Shown: in pieces, positions 17,178 through 26,331 of the stretch
Layout of the letters: each line of letters starts with the position of its first letter
How positions within the stretch are numbered: position 1 is the stretch's first letter
Origin: Microbacterium sp. LWS13-1.2
Lineage (GTDB): Bacteria > Actinomycetota > Actinomycetes > Actinomycetales > Microbacteriaceae
Reading direction: 5' to 3'
Length of the DNA: 64,000 bases
NCBI RefSeq assembly: GCF_040144835.1
Contig: NZ_CP151632.1
Coordinates: 3,596,001-3,660,000 of the forward strand
The notes under the pieces: model-generated
Databases searched by the model: none
What the model saw: the letters and a program-made list of their open reading frames with translations, nothing else
What the model was told of the DNA's origin: nothing
Made by a program: the position numbers and the translations under genes

Positions 17178-18119
17178 ATGACTGTCACTCCACCGACGGT
17201 CGCCGCCGAAGAACCTCGGCGCGAACTCCGTCGCTTCCGCTCCATCAAGGGGCGCGAGACCTGGGCCGGACTCGGGATGATCGCCCCCGCCGGCATCCTC
17301 CTGGTCCTGTTCCTCATCATCCCCGTGGTCCTCGCCTTCACGCTGTCGTTCACGAATGCGCGGCTCATCTCGCCCAACCCCCCGCGCTTCGTGGGGATGG
17401 ACAACTTCGTCCGCGCGTTCACCGCCGACCCGCTGTTCGTCCAGTCCGTCGGCAACACGGCCGTCTTCGCGCTGGTGGTCGTGCCCGTGCAGGCCGCCCT
17501 CGGGCTGCTGCTGGCGGTACTCGTCAACCGGCGCATGCGCGGGGTCACCGCCTTCCGCGTGATCTTCTTCATCCCGGTCGTCACCTCGATCGTCGTGGTG
17601 TCGATCCTCTGGAAGTTCATGTACCAGCAGGACGGCCTCATCAACTCGATGATCGACGCCCTCACCTTCGGCCTCTGGTCGGGCGCCGACTGGCTGAATG
17701 ATCCGCAGACCGCGCTCGGCGCGATCATCTTCATGTCGATCTGGCAGGCCGTCGGATTCCACATGATCATCTGGCTCTCGGGTCTGCAGACGATTCCCGA
17801 AGAGCTCTACGAGGCCGCCAGGATGGACGGCGCGAGCCCGTGGCGCCAGTTCACGAACGTCACCTGGCCGGGCCTTCGCCCGACGATGGTGTTCGTGCTC
17901 GTCACGATCACGATCGCAGCCCTCGGCCTCTTCGTACAGGTCGACGTGATGACCCAGGGCGGCCCGCAGGGCTCGACCTCCACGATCGTCTTCCACGCCG
18001 TACGGAAGGGCTACGAGCAGCAGGAGATCGGCTACGCCGCCGCGATCTCGCTCATCTTCTTCGTCGCCGTGCTGATCATCGCGCTCATCCAGCGCCGGCT
18101 GACGCGAGAGAAGGACTGA
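17178..18119 (+). CDS. ABC sugar transporter permease (MalF-type)
   Basis: A 313-residue inner-membrane permease with about six helices. The cytoplasmic EAA loop reads EELYEAARMDGASPWRQFTNVTWPGLRP, which contacts the ATPase. The first helix (GLGMIAPAGILLVLFLIIPV) follows a short charged N-terminus. It pairs with the next gene to form the heterodimeric channel for the sugar delivered by the lipoprotein at 15830. The stop is 3 bp before the next start, so the two permeases are translated together. Confidence 0.92.
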   Translation: MTVTPPTVAAEEPRRELRRFRSIKGRETWAGLGMIAPAGILLVLFLIIPVVLAFTLSFTNARLISPNPPRFVGMDNFVRAFTADPLFVQSVGNTAVFALVVVPVQAALGLLLAVLVNRRMRGVTAFRVIFFIPVVTSIVVVSILWKFMYQQDGLINSMIDALTFGLWSGADWLNDPQTALGAIIFMSIWQAVGFHMIIWLSGLQTIPEELYEAARMDGASPWRQFTNVTWPGLRPTMVFVLVTITIAALGLFVQVDVMTQGGPQGSTSTIVFHAVRKGYEQQEIGYAAAISLIFFVAVLIIALIQRRLTREKD

Positions 18120-18122
18120 CCC

Positions 18123-19076
18123 ATGTCCGAGACCCGAACCCTCACCACGGCGCGTGACGCGCGTCGCCCGTCGCCGCCCGTGCGCCCCGTCCGCAGCGAG
18201 AAGTCCCATCGGCTGCGCGGAAAGATCCTCGTGTACATCGCGATGTCGTTGTTCGGCATGCTGTTCCTGTTCCCGCTCGTGTTCATGTTCGTGTCCAGCC
18301 TCAAGCCCGACGCGCAGATCCTGCAGGACGTCGATTCGGTGAACGCGTTCCTGCCCACCGGAGACATCAGCCTCGACAACTACTTCGGGGTCTTCGATCG
18401 CGTGCCCGTCGCGCAGTTCCTGTTCAACTCGGTGTTCGTCACCGTCCTCACCGTCGGACTCGGTCTCATCGTCAACTCGATGGCGGGCTTCGCGCTGTCG
18501 CGACTGCAGTGGAAGGGGCGCATCGTCGTCCTCGCCGTCGTGATCGCCACGCTCATCGTGCCGTTCGAGACGATCGCGGTGCCGATGGTCTACTGGGTGG
18601 CGCAGCTGCCGACGCTCGTGATCGAGGGCGGGGTGCTCAAGTACGACTTCGGCTGGCTCAACACCTACGAGGTGCAGATCGTGCCGTTCATCGCGAACGC
18701 GTTCTCGATCTTCCTGTTCACGCAGTACTTCTCGACGATCCCGAAGTCGCTCGACGAGGCGGCGCGGATCGACGGTGCCAGCTGGTTCACCATCTACCGC
18801 CGCATCCTCGTGCCGCTGTCGGGCCCTGCGTTCGCGACGGTCGCGATCCTCACCTTCCTGCCGGCGTGGAACCAGTACCTGTGGCCGCTCATGGTGGTGC
18901 AGAAGGAGGAGCTGCGACCCGTCATGGTCGGCATGCAGTACTTCTTCCAGCTGAACACCGCGTGGGGCGAAGTGATGGCGTACACGTCGCTCATCACGCT
19001 GCCGGTGCTGATCGTGTTCCTGATCTTCCAGCGCGCGTTCGTGAGCAGCATCGCAGCGAGCGGGGTGAAGGGATGA
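18123..19076 (+). CDS. ABC sugar transporter permease (MalG-type)
   Basis: A 317-residue second permease subunit. It has an Arg-rich N-terminus, six predicted helices, and the EAA motif PKSLDEAARIDGASWFTIYR followed by RILVPLSGPAF. MalG-type features include a lumen loop before helix 2 (SSLKPDAQILQD) and a short C-terminus. The stop codon overlaps the ATG of the fructokinase gene (ATGA at 19073), showing translational coupling between import and phosphorylation. Confidence 0.92.
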   Translation: MSETRTLTTARDARRPSPPVRPVRSEKSHRLRGKILVYIAMSLFGMLFLFPLVFMFVSSLKPDAQILQDVDSVNAFLPTGDISLDNYFGVFDRVPVAQFLFNSVFVTVLTVGLGLIVNSMAGFALSRLQWKGRIVVLAVVIATLIVPFETIAVPMVYWVAQLPTLVIEGGVLKYDFGWLNTYEVQIVPFIANAFSIFLFTQYFSTIPKSLDEAARIDGASWFTIYRRILVPLSGPAFATVAILTFLPAWNQYLWPLMVVQKEELRPVMVGMQYFFQLNTAWGEVMAYTSLITLPVLIVFLIFQRAFVSSIAASGVKG

Positions 19077-20017
19077 GCACGGATGCCGCGCCGCACGTCG
19101 TCGTGGTCGGCGAGTCCCTGGTCGATATCGTGCACCGCGCCGGCGGGGCGGTCGACGAGGCGCCGGGCGGCAGCCCCGCGAACGTCGCGCTGACGCTCGG
19201 ACGCCTCGGCCGCGCTCCGATCCTCGTCACGCGACTCGCCGAGGACGACCGGGGACGCGGTGTGCGGCGCTGGCTCGAGCAGTCCGGGGTGGCCGTCGAC
19301 GCCGTCGCCGCCCCGCGGACGTCGACCGCCACCGCGGTGCTGGACGCGAGCGGGGCCGCGACGTACACGTTCGATCTGGAGTGGGATCTCGGCGGCGAGG
19401 TCGCACGACTCGCAGAGGACGTGTTCGGCTCGGCCGACCTCGTGCACGTCGGCTCGGTCGGCGCCGTCCTCGAGCCCGGCGCCGGCCAGGTCGCCGCACT
19501 CGTGCGCGCGGTGCACGGCCGCGTGATCATCACGTACGACCCCAATATCCGCCCATCGCTGGTCCGCGACCCGCAGGCGGTCCGCGCCCGCGTGGACGAG
19601 CTCATCGGCATCGCCGATGTCGTGAAGACCAGCGACGAGGACGTGCAGTGGCTGCACCCGGGTCGGGATGCGATCGCGGTGGCGCGTGAGTGGGTGATCC
19701 GCGGCCCTGGCCTGGTCGTGGTCACGCGCGGCGCCGAAGGAGCGGTCGCGGTGACGGCGGACGCCGAGGTCGTGGTTCCCGCCGTGTCGACCGACGTCGT
19801 CGACACGGTGGGCGCCGGCGACACCTTCATGGGCGCCCTCATCGACGGCCTTCTCGCTCGCGAGGCGGGCCCCGGGTTGCGGACGCCGGGCGGCGGCATC
19901 CGTCCCGACGAACTCGAGGCGCTGCTGGGCCGCTCCGCCGAGGCCGCCGCCATCACCGTGTCGCGACCGGGCGCCGACCCGCCGCGGCGGGAGGAGCTGC
20001 TCGCGCGGATCGCGTGA
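19073..20017 (+). CDS. PfkB family fructokinase
   Basis: A 314-residue ribokinase-fold sugar kinase. The N-terminus VVVVGESLVDIVHRAGG and substrate loop APGGSPANVALTLGRLGR match fructokinases. The catalytic/anion-hole motif is DTVGAGDTFMGALIDG. It should convert fructose to fructose-6-phosphate with ATP after fructan cleavage. It overlaps the upstream permease by 4 bp and is followed after 103 bp by another fructosidase-like gene. Specificity for fructose rests mainly on context. Confidence 0.88.
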   Translation: MSTDAAPHVVVVGESLVDIVHRAGGAVDEAPGGSPANVALTLGRLGRAPILVTRLAEDDRGRGVRRWLEQSGVAVDAVAAPRTSTATAVLDASGAATYTFDLEWDLGGEVARLAEDVFGSADLVHVGSVGAVLEPGAGQVAALVRAVHGRVIITYDPNIRPSLVRDPQAVRARVDELIGIADVVKTSDEDVQWLHPGRDAIAVAREWVIRGPGLVVVTRGAEGAVAVTADAEVVVPAVSTDVVDTVGAGDTFMGALIDGLLAREAGPGLRTPGGGIRPDELEALLGRSAEAAAITVSRPGADPPRREELLARIA

Positions 20018-20120
20018 CGCGAACCGTTGCTCCTGCCTCTCGGCGACTCCCGCTTCCGGCTGTTCAGCCGACCAGTTCACCCGGCGCGCTGTCTCGCGCC
20101 CGACTCGAAAGGCTCCTGCA

Positions 20121-21089
20121 TTGTTCGACCTCCCCGGCTCCTGGGTATGGGACTTCTGGTTCGCCGACGACGGCGACCGCTATCACCTGTTCTTCCTCTA
20201 CGCCTCGCGCGCGCTCCATGATCCGGATGCCCGCCACCACCGCGCGGCGATCGGCCACGCGGTCTCGACCGACCTCGTCGAGTGGACGCAGGTCGCCGAC
20301 GCGCTCGTGCACGGCGATGCCCCGGCCTTCGACGAGCTCGCCACTTGGACAGGCTCGGTGGTGCGGCATCCGGACGGGACGTGGTTCCTGTTCTACACAG
20401 GTGCCTCGCTCGCCGCCGACGGCCGGAATGTGCAGCGGATCGGCTACGCCACGTCGTCCGACCTGCTCGGCTGGACCAAGGCAGACGGGCCGGTGCTCGA
20501 AGCACGCGAGCCCTGGTACGAGAAGCTCGCGAGCGGCGCCTGGCACGATGAGGCCTTCCGCGACCCCTGGGTGTTCGCCGACCCGGACGGCGACGGGTGG
20601 CACATGCTGCTCACCGCTCGCGCGCCCGAGGGGCCCGTCGCCGGCCGGGGCGTGGTGGGTCACGCCTGGTCGCCCGACCTGCGCACGTGGGAGCTGCGCG
20701 CGCCGCTGACCGTGCCGAGCGAGCACGGGTTCGGGCAGCTGGAGGTGCTGCAGGCCGAGGTCGTCGAGGGGCAGCCGGTGCTGATCTTCTCGTGCCTCGC
20801 CGAACACGCCACCGACGCGCGGCGCGACGCCGGCGGAGGCACATGGGCGGTGCCGGCGAAGAGCCTGCTCGGCCCGTTCGACGTGGATGCCGCGTACCCC
20901 GTGACGGACGAGCGGCTCTACGTCGGGCGTCTGCTGCGACGCCGCTCGGACGGCCAGTGGCTCCTCTTCGCCTTCCGGAACGCCGGCGAGGATGGGGCGT
21001 TCGTCGGGGGCGTCACCGATCCCATGCCCGTGGAGTGGCGCGGAGGGCGGCTCGTGCAAGGCGCCACCGAGGCAGTGGCGAGCGCCTGA
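20121..21089 (+). CDS. GH32/GH68-like (clan GH-J) fructosidase, cytoplasmic
   Basis: A 322-residue single-domain five-bladed propeller enzyme without a signal peptide. It begins with TTG at 20121 (AAAGG about 10 nt upstream), translated MFDLPGSWVWDFWFADDGD. The WDFW motif supplies the likely nucleophile Asp11; FRDPWVF is the RDP motif, and a Glu in QLEVLQAEV is the acid/base candidate. It lacks the GH32 C-terminal sandwich and is shorter than classical sucrases. Location after fructokinase suggests it hydrolyses imported fructo-oligosaccharides or levanbiose in the cytoplasm. Exact activity is uncertain, and it could be a divergent GH43-like fold. Confidence 0.75.
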   Translation: MFDLPGSWVWDFWFADDGDRYHLFFLYASRALHDPDARHHRAAIGHAVSTDLVEWTQVADALVHGDAPAFDELATWTGSVVRHPDGTWFLFYTGASLAADGRNVQRIGYATSSDLLGWTKADGPVLEAREPWYEKLASGAWHDEAFRDPWVFADPDGDGWHMLLTARAPEGPVAGRGVVGHAWSPDLRTWELRAPLTVPSEHGFGQLEVLQAEVVEGQPVLIFSCLAEHATDARRDAGGGTWAVPAKSLLGPFDVDAAYPVTDERLYVGRLLRRRSDGQWLLFAFRNAGEDGAFVGGVTDPMPVEWRGGRLVQGATEAVASA

Positions 21090-21097
21090 CACCGATC

Positions 21098-21130
21098 TGG
21101 ACCGGCACCCTGCGGGCGGGTGCCGGTCCA
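21098..21130 (+). terminator. Hairpin between the cytoplasmic fructosidase and exported GH32 genes
   Basis: TGGACCGGCACCC (21098-21110) pairs perfectly with 21118-21130 around a 7-nt loop, 9 bp after the stop. No U-tract follows. It may terminate part of the operon transcript or stabilise the 3' end, leaving the last gene at lower expression. Confidence 0.6.
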
Positions 21131-21169
21131 GCCCGCGGTCGCGGGGTGCAACGCCCGCACGGAGAAGGG

Positions 21170-23200
21170 ATGACGATGGTGTCAGACGCAGGACGAGGGC
21201 GGGTGCGGCTGGCCGCCGGTGCGCTCGCTGTGATCGGTATCGGCGTGGCAGGCGGACTGGTGGGCGGATCGCAGGCGGACGCGGCCCGGGCTGCCGACCC
21301 GGATGACGAGCACCGCGCGCAGTACCACTTCACGGTGCCGGACCACTGGAAGAACGACCCGCAGCGGCCGGTCTACGTCGACGGCAGATTCCACTACTAC
21401 TACCTCTACAACGGCGACTACAACGCCGATCCGACGGCGAACTTCGGCACGGAGTGGCGGCTGGCGACCTCCTACGACGGCGTCGTCTTCGCCGATCAGG
21501 GCGTCGCTGCGCCCAAGAAGACCAATGCCAACTACGACCTCTGGTCGGGTTCCGCGGTCGTCGATCACGCGAACACCGCCGGGTTCGGCGCGGGCGCGGT
21601 GGTGATGCTCGTCACGCAGATGGATCATCCGACCCTCGCCCAGCAGGCGAACGCGTCCGGCCCGCAGGCGCAGTTCCTCTGGTACTCGACGGACGGCGGC
21701 CGGAACTTCCAGCCGTCCGGCGAGGCGCCCGTCATCCCCAACGAAGGCCGGGCGGACTTCCGCGATCCGAAGGTCGTCTGGGATGCCGAGCGGGGCCGCT
21801 GGGTGGCGCTGATCGCGGAGCGTGATCGCGTGAGCTTCTACACCTCGCCGGATCTGAAGACCTGGTCGCGGGTGTGGGAGTACGTGAACCCGGGCATCGG
21901 CACCATCGAATGCCCGGACCTCTTCCAGATCCGGGCCGACGACGGTTCCCTCACGTGGGTGTTCGGCGTCAGCGCGAACGGGTACGCGACGAACGAGCCG
22001 GCGACCTTCGCGTACTGGACGGGCTCGTTCGACGGCACGTCGTTCGCCTTCGACCAGGCAGCTCCGCAATGGCTCGATCACGGGTTCGACTGGTACGGGG
22101 CGGTGACCTGGGAGGACCCGGCGGCGCCGCTGGACCGCCGGTACGCCGTCGGCTGGATGAACAACTGGGACTACGCGCACTCGACGCCGACGTGGGCATC
22201 CGACGGGTTCAACGGCACCGACTCCATCACGCGCGAGATCCGGCTCAAGCGCTACGGGTCGACCTTCAGCCTGGTCTCCCAGCCGGTCGCCGCACTGGCG
22301 AACATCGCCACGACGCGCGCCGACCTCGGCGACGTCACCGTCGACGGGTTCCTGCCCCTCGCGTACGAGGGGGACGCCTACCAGGTGGAGGCGGACGTGA
22401 CATGGCAGACCGCATCCAACATCGGGCTGCAGCTGCGACGATCCGCCGACGGGACCCGGCACGCCGACGTCGGTGTGACGGAGACCTACGCGTACCTCAA
22501 CCGCGGCCAGACCGGCTACCCGGCGGGCACCTGGAAGTCCGAGAGCCGCACGCCCTTCTCGAACGACGACGGCCGCGTGCACCTGCGGATACTCGTGGAC
22601 CGGACCACCATCGAGGTCTTCGTCGACGACGGCCGCTACGTGCACTCGAGTCAGGTGTTCGCGCCCCCGGGCGACGACGGCATCGCACTCTACTCGGCGG
22701 GCGGGCCGGCCACGTTCCACGACCTGACGATCACGGAGTTCGGCAGCGTCGTACAGCGGCCGGCGCAGCTCATCGGCGGCATCGAAGGGGCCACGTGGGG
22801 AGCGGGGTGGACGGCGGCCGGCAGCTTCGCGGCGGCCGCTCCCTCAGCCTCGAGCCTGGTAGGACAGGTCGGGGCGCACGTCGCCGACACCTTCGCGGGA
22901 GGGGGAGACCCGGCGACCGGCGCGATCACCTCGCCGCCCTTCACCGTCGACCGGAACTTCCTCCACTTCCTGGTCGGCGGTGGCGATCATCCGCTGGGCG
23001 TGGAGCCCGCGACATCGGTGCAGCTGCTCGTCGACGGTCAGCCCGTTCGCACCGCGACCGGCGAGGACTCGGCGCGGCTGCGCCCGGTGGAGTGGGACGT
23101 GAGGGAGTTCGCCGGACGGACGGCGCAGATCCAGATCCTCGACGATGCCACGGGCGAGTGGGGACACCTGATGGTGGATCAGTTCCTCCTCAGCGATTGA
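21170..23200 (+). CDS. Secreted GH32 levanase/fructanase with extra C-terminal domain
   Basis: A 676-residue exported fructanase. A signal peptide covers about residues 1-42 (RVRLAAGALAVIGIGVAGGL, AAR-AAD region). GH32 motifs: HWKNDPQRP with nucleophile Asp63, DFRDPKVVWD, and IECPDLFQI with acid/base Glu. The GH32 beta-sandwich runs to about residue 525. A further ~150 residues contain a FLHFLVGGGDHP block and end GEWGHLMVDQFLLSD; this resembles the extra domain seen on bacterial levanases and may bind polysaccharide. ATG 21170 is preceded by GGAGAAGG. It closes the fructan-use operon and should degrade the levan made by the GH68 enzyme or plant fructans. No LPXTG anchor is present. Confidence 0.92.
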   Translation: MTMVSDAGRGRVRLAAGALAVIGIGVAGGLVGGSQADAARAADPDDEHRAQYHFTVPDHWKNDPQRPVYVDGRFHYYYLYNGDYNADPTANFGTEWRLATSYDGVVFADQGVAAPKKTNANYDLWSGSAVVDHANTAGFGAGAVVMLVTQMDHPTLAQQANASGPQAQFLWYSTDGGRNFQPSGEAPVIPNEGRADFRDPKVVWDAERGRWVALIAERDRVSFYTSPDLKTWSRVWEYVNPGIGTIECPDLFQIRADDGSLTWVFGVSANGYATNEPATFAYWTGSFDGTSFAFDQAAPQWLDHGFDWYGAVTWEDPAAPLDRRYAVGWMNNWDYAHSTPTWASDGFNGTDSITREIRLKRYGSTFSLVSQPVAALANIATTRADLGDVTVDGFLPLAYEGDAYQVEADVTWQTASNIGLQLRRSADGTRHADVGVTETYAYLNRGQTGYPAGTWKSESRTPFSNDDGRVHLRILVDRTTIEVFVDDGRYVHSSQVFAPPGDDGIALYSAGGPATFHDLTITEFGSVVQRPAQLIGGIEGATWGAGWTAAGSFAAAAPSASSLVGQVGAHVADTFAGGGDPATGAITSPPFTVDRNFLHFLVGGGDHPLGVEPATSVQLLVDGQPVRTATGEDSARLRPVEWDVREFAGRTAQIQILDDATGEWGHLMVDQFLLSD

Positions 23201-23209
23201 CACGCCGAC

Positions 23210-23239
23210 TTGAGACATGAGACTCAGAGTCTCTAGAGT
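23210..23239 (+). promoter_or_regulatory. Candidate promoter with embedded palindromic operator
   Basis: TTGAGA (23210-23215), an 18-bp spacer and TAGAGT (23234-23239) resemble a sigma-A promoter. The spacer contains GAGACTCAGAGTCTC (23219-23233), a perfect 7+1+7 inverted repeat. A repressor bound there would block polymerase. The nearest candidate is the TetR protein encoded downstream; that link is inference. Confidence 0.5.
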
Positions 23240-23405
23240 GGCCACGTGCTCGACCCTGGGGGGAACGAGCACGGGCGATCCGTCGACGGCCCCATGCTGT
23301 CGCGCGGAGGACCAGGGCGGTGCCGGGTTGTGGGGACCCGGCACCGCGACCTGGTCGCGCGTCGCGGGGGTCCACAACCTGCCGCGTGCCAGCGATAATC
23401 GAAGG

Positions 23406-24167
23406 GTGCAGGATCCCGGACCCCGATCACGCCGACCCGCGGGTGAGACGCGGGCGCTCATGCTGGACGCCGCCGTCGAGCGGGTCAAGGCAGAGGGGCT
23501 CCTGCTCGACTACGCGAACATCGAGCTCGAGGACCTGATCCGTGCCGCCGGCGTGCCGCGGTCCACGGTGTTCCGCATCTGGCCCGACCGCGCCGCCTTC
23601 GTCGCAGATCTCGTCCGGGCTCTGTTCGAGGCGGATCCCGGGTTCGACACCGGTTTCGACGGCGAGACGCTGCAGCTCATCGAGCGCGCACTTGCCGAGA
23701 GCTCCGATGCTGCGAGCACCCCGGCGGGGCGGCAGGCCGCGCTACGCGAGGTGCTGCGGGTCGCTGTCGCGCACAACATGGCGTCCGTGGAGGACACCGT
23801 CGCCTGGAGCGTGTACCGCACGATCTCGGCGGCGCTCTCGAGCGGCGACGCGGTGCCGGGCGGGGAAGGCATCCGCGTGCAGATCGCGGAGATCGTCGAG
23901 CGGTACCTGGATCGCATGGCCGAGGTCTACCGCGGGCTCAATGCCGCATTCGGGCTGCGCATGCGGGCGGGCCTCACCGAGCACGATCTCGCCGTAGCCG
24001 TGATCGCGATGATCGACGGGATGGGCGACCACCGCCGCATCAACCCCGCGATGATCGAAACTCCGCGCACCGTCGCCCTCGGCGAGGAGGACGCGCGCGA
24101 GTGGCATCTCGCCGGCATCGCGGTCGCCGGGATCTACTCGGCGTTCACCGAGGCCGTCGACGCGTGA
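23406..24167 (+). CDS. TetR family transcriptional regulator
   Basis: A 253-residue regulator. The N-terminal helix-turn-helix lies in LEDLIRAAGVPRSTVFRIWP, followed by a helical ligand domain. GTG 23406 is chosen because a GATAAT -10 box (23394-23399) ends 6 nt before it, giving a leaderless mRNA; upstream in-frame codons would encode atypical sequence. It is longer than the usual ~200 residues because of a longer effector domain. No pump or enzyme gene is next to it on either side, so its target is not obvious. An upstream palindrome at 23219-23233 could be its operator. Confidence 0.85.
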   Translation: MQDPGPRSRRPAGETRALMLDAAVERVKAEGLLLDYANIELEDLIRAAGVPRSTVFRIWPDRAAFVADLVRALFEADPGFDTGFDGETLQLIERALAESSDAASTPAGRQAALREVLRVAVAHNMASVEDTVAWSVYRTISAALSSGDAVPGGEGIRVQIAEIVERYLDRMAEVYRGLNAAFGLRMRAGLTEHDLAVAVIAMIDGMGDHRRINPAMIETPRTVALGEEDAREWHLAGIAVAGIYSAFTEAVDA

Positions 24168-24228
24168 TCGCGGGCTGGCCGGCCGCTGCCGACTGGACGT
24201 GGCCGGCGGTTCAGGCGACTGGCCGGCG

Positions 24229-25173
24229 TCACGCCGACGGCGCGCTCCAGCTGAGCGACTCGATGTAGCGCAGCAGCACGCCCTCGCGCAGCGCCCACGG
24301 CGAGACCTCGAGCTCGTCGACGTCGAGGGCGCGCATCGCCTCGTGCAGCACGACCGCACCGGCGACGATCTGGAACGTCCGGTCGGGAGTGATCCCCGGC
24401 AGCTCCTGCCGGGCCGACCCGGGGATGCGCGCGAGCCGAGGAATCCACGAGCCGAGCGCTGCGCGGGGGAGCAGCATCCGTTCGATCCCCGACCAGCCGG
24501 GAGCGGGGTAGCCGACCAGCTTCGCGAGCGAGCGGATCGCCTTCGACGAGCCGACCACGTGATCGGGGCGGGCCAGTCTGCCGAACGACGCGGCGACCGG
24601 CGCGAGCGTCGACCGCGCGTGCGCGCGGAGCTGCTCGACCGCCGCCTCGCCCGGTGGGTCGTCGGGAAGGAACTGGATCGTCATGCGGCCGGCGCCGAGG
24701 GGGACGGATGCCGCCGCCTCGGGCAGCTCGTCCGGCCCCGCGGCGATCTCGAGCGAGCCGCCGCCGATGTCGAAGAGGAGGATCTGCCCCGCGGCCCAGC
24801 CGAACCAGCGGCGGACGGCCAGGAACGTGTACCGCGCCTCGGTCTCGCCGCCCAGCACCTGCAGCGGCTGGCCCAGCGCCTCCTCGATGAGCGCGATGAC
24901 CTCGGGGCCGTTCTTCGCCTCGCGGACGGCCGAGGTCGCCGTCGCGAGCAGCTCGTCGACGCGTTCGGCCGCGGCGACCTTTCGCGCCTCGCTCACCGCG
25001 GCGACGAGCGCCGTGACGCCCTCGTCGGTGATCGAGCCGTCAGGAGCCAGGTAGCGCATGAGGCGCAGCACCGTGCGCTGGCTCGTCGTCGCGAGCGGCC
25101 GGCCGCCGGGGCGGACATCGGCGACCAGCAGGTGGACGGTGTTCGAGCCGATGTCGAGGACTCCGAGGCGCAC
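24229..25173 (-). CDS. Ppx/GppA family phosphatase (exopolyphosphatase-like)
   Basis: A 314-residue protein of the actin-like ASKHA ATPase fold. Phosphate-1 loop VLDIGSNTVHLLVADV opens the protein, and the second nucleotide loop is LLFDIGGGSLEIAAG. Actinobacterial members of this length hydrolyse polyphosphate or (p)ppGpp-type substrates. The start is GTG at 25173. It converges with the TetR gene and diverges from coaA (32-41 bp between starts), so the two promoters overlap. Confidence 0.9.
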   Translation of the reverse strand: MRLGVLDIGSNTVHLLVADVRPGGRPLATTSQRTVLRLMRYLAPDGSITDEGVTALVAAVSEARKVAAAERVDELLATATSAVREAKNGPEVIALIEEALGQPLQVLGGETEARYTFLAVRRWFGWAAGQILLFDIGGGSLEIAAGPDELPEAAASVPLGAGRMTIQFLPDDPPGEAAVEQLRAHARSTLAPVAASFGRLARPDHVVGSSKAIRSLAKLVGYPAPGWSGIERMLLPRAALGSWIPRLARIPGSARQELPGITPDRTFQIVAGAVVLHEAMRALDVDELEVSPWALREGVLLRYIESLSWSAPSA

Positions 25174-25214
25174 GCGTCTCAGGCTAGCGGTCGAGAGCGG
25201 TTACGATGGGCGCG

Positions 25215-26183
25215 ATGTCCGCCGACGAAGCCACCGCCTACGACCTGGGGGCGGTCACCCCCATCCTCTCGCTGTATCGCGAGATCGATCGAGCGGACTG
25301 GGCGCGGCTCGCGGCCGGTCTGACGCAGCCGCTGAGCGAGACCGAGATCGTGCAGATCCGCGGCCTCGGCGACCGCCTCGACATGGCCGAGGTCGCACAG
25401 GTGTACGTACCGCTGTCGCGGCTGCTGTCGCTGTATGCCGAATCGACCAAGCGGCTGGGCGCCGAGGAGTCCGCGTTCCTCGGCGAGGCCGACACCACGA
25501 CGCCGTTCATCGTCGGGGTGGCCGGCTCGGTCGCGGTCGGCAAGTCCACGATCGCGCGTCTGCTGCGCGAGCTCACGAGCCGCTGGCCCGGCACGCCCCG
25601 CGTGGAGCTCGTCACGACCGACGGCTTCCTCTACCCGAACGCCGAACTCGAGCGACGCGGCCTCATGGACCGCAAGGGCTTCCCCGAGTCGTACGACCGC
25701 CGGGCGCTGGTGTCATTCCTCACCGAGGTGAAGAGCGGCGCCCCCGAGGTACGCGCACCTTTCTATTCGCACATGCGATACGACATCGTCCCCGACGCCG
25801 TCGTCACCGTGCGTCGCCCCGACATCGTCATCGTCGAGGGCCTGAATGTGCTGCAGCCGCCACCCACGCCCAACGACGTCGCGGTGAGTGACCTGTTCGA
25901 CTTCTCGATCTTCGTGGACGCGGATGCCGGGCACATCGCCCAGTGGTACGTCGACCGCTTCCTCGCCCTGCGCCGCGCCGCCTTCAGCAACCCGAACTCG
26001 TTCTTCAACGTCTTCGCGCACCTCTCCGATGAGGAGGCCGTGGATCGGGCGCTCGGCTACTGGAACACCATCAATCTGCCGAACCTGCAGGAGAACGTGC
26101 TTCCGACGCGCCACCGCGCCGACCTCGTACTGCAGAAGGGCGCCGACCACACCGTCGAGACGGTGCTCCTCCGCAAGCTTTGA
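25215..26183 (+). CDS. coaA: Type I pantothenate kinase
   Basis: A 322-residue kinase that phosphorylates pantothenate, the first committed step to coenzyme A. The P-loop GSVAVGKST is at about residues 104-112. It is followed by [13 protein letters not shown], the RKGFPESYD loop, and [10 protein letters not shown]. Two ATGs are possible. ATG 25215 is chosen because a TACGAT -10 box (25202-25207) would place the transcription start at that codon, while ATG 25206 would lie inside the -10 region. Length matches bacterial CoaA. The gene is followed by a repeat-containing spacer, then glmS. Confidence 0.95.
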   Translation: MSADEATAYDLGAVTPILSLYREIDRADWARLAAGLTQPLSETEIVQIRGLGDRLDMAEVAQVYVPLSRLLSLYAESTKRLGAEESAFLGEADTTTPFIVGVAGSVAVGKSTIARLLRELTSRWPGTPRVELVTTDGFLYPNAELERRGLMDRKGFPESYDRRALVSFLTEVKSGAPEVRAPFYSHMRYDIVPDAVVTVRRPDIVIVEGLNVLQPPPTPNDVAVSDLFDFSIFVDADAGHIAQWYVDRFLALRRAAFSNPNSFFNVFAHLSDEEAVDRALGYWNTINLPNLQENVLPTRHRADLVLQKGADHTVETVLLRKL

Positions 26184-26231
26184 CGCATCGGATCAATGCG
26201 ACGAAGGAGCGTTGATGCGATGCGCGTCAAG

Positions 26232-26263
26232 GTTGAGCGAGCGAGGGACGAGCGAGACGAAAC
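26232..26263 (+). repeat. Single copy of the 32-bp core of the right-edge tandem repeat
   Basis: GTTGAGCGAGCGAGGGACGA followed by GCGAGACGAAAC is identical to the beginning of every 121-bp unit at 63463-64000. It is followed by TTACC, as in the array but lacking four bases (GCGC). It occupies most of the 148-bp coaA-glmS spacer. A dispersed intergenic repeat family is inferred. Confidence 0.8.
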
Positions 26264-26331
26264 TTACCAGCCGCCGCGGCATCCTTATTCGTAAGGGCTC
26301 CTTGCGAAAACCCCCGCCTACCATTGTCGGC

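Noticed and set aside
26184..26331. glmS ribozyme or riboswitch before glmS
   Set aside because: The 148-bp spacer is mostly the dispersed repeat, and a -10 box lies 7 nt before the ATG, leaving no room for a structured leader.
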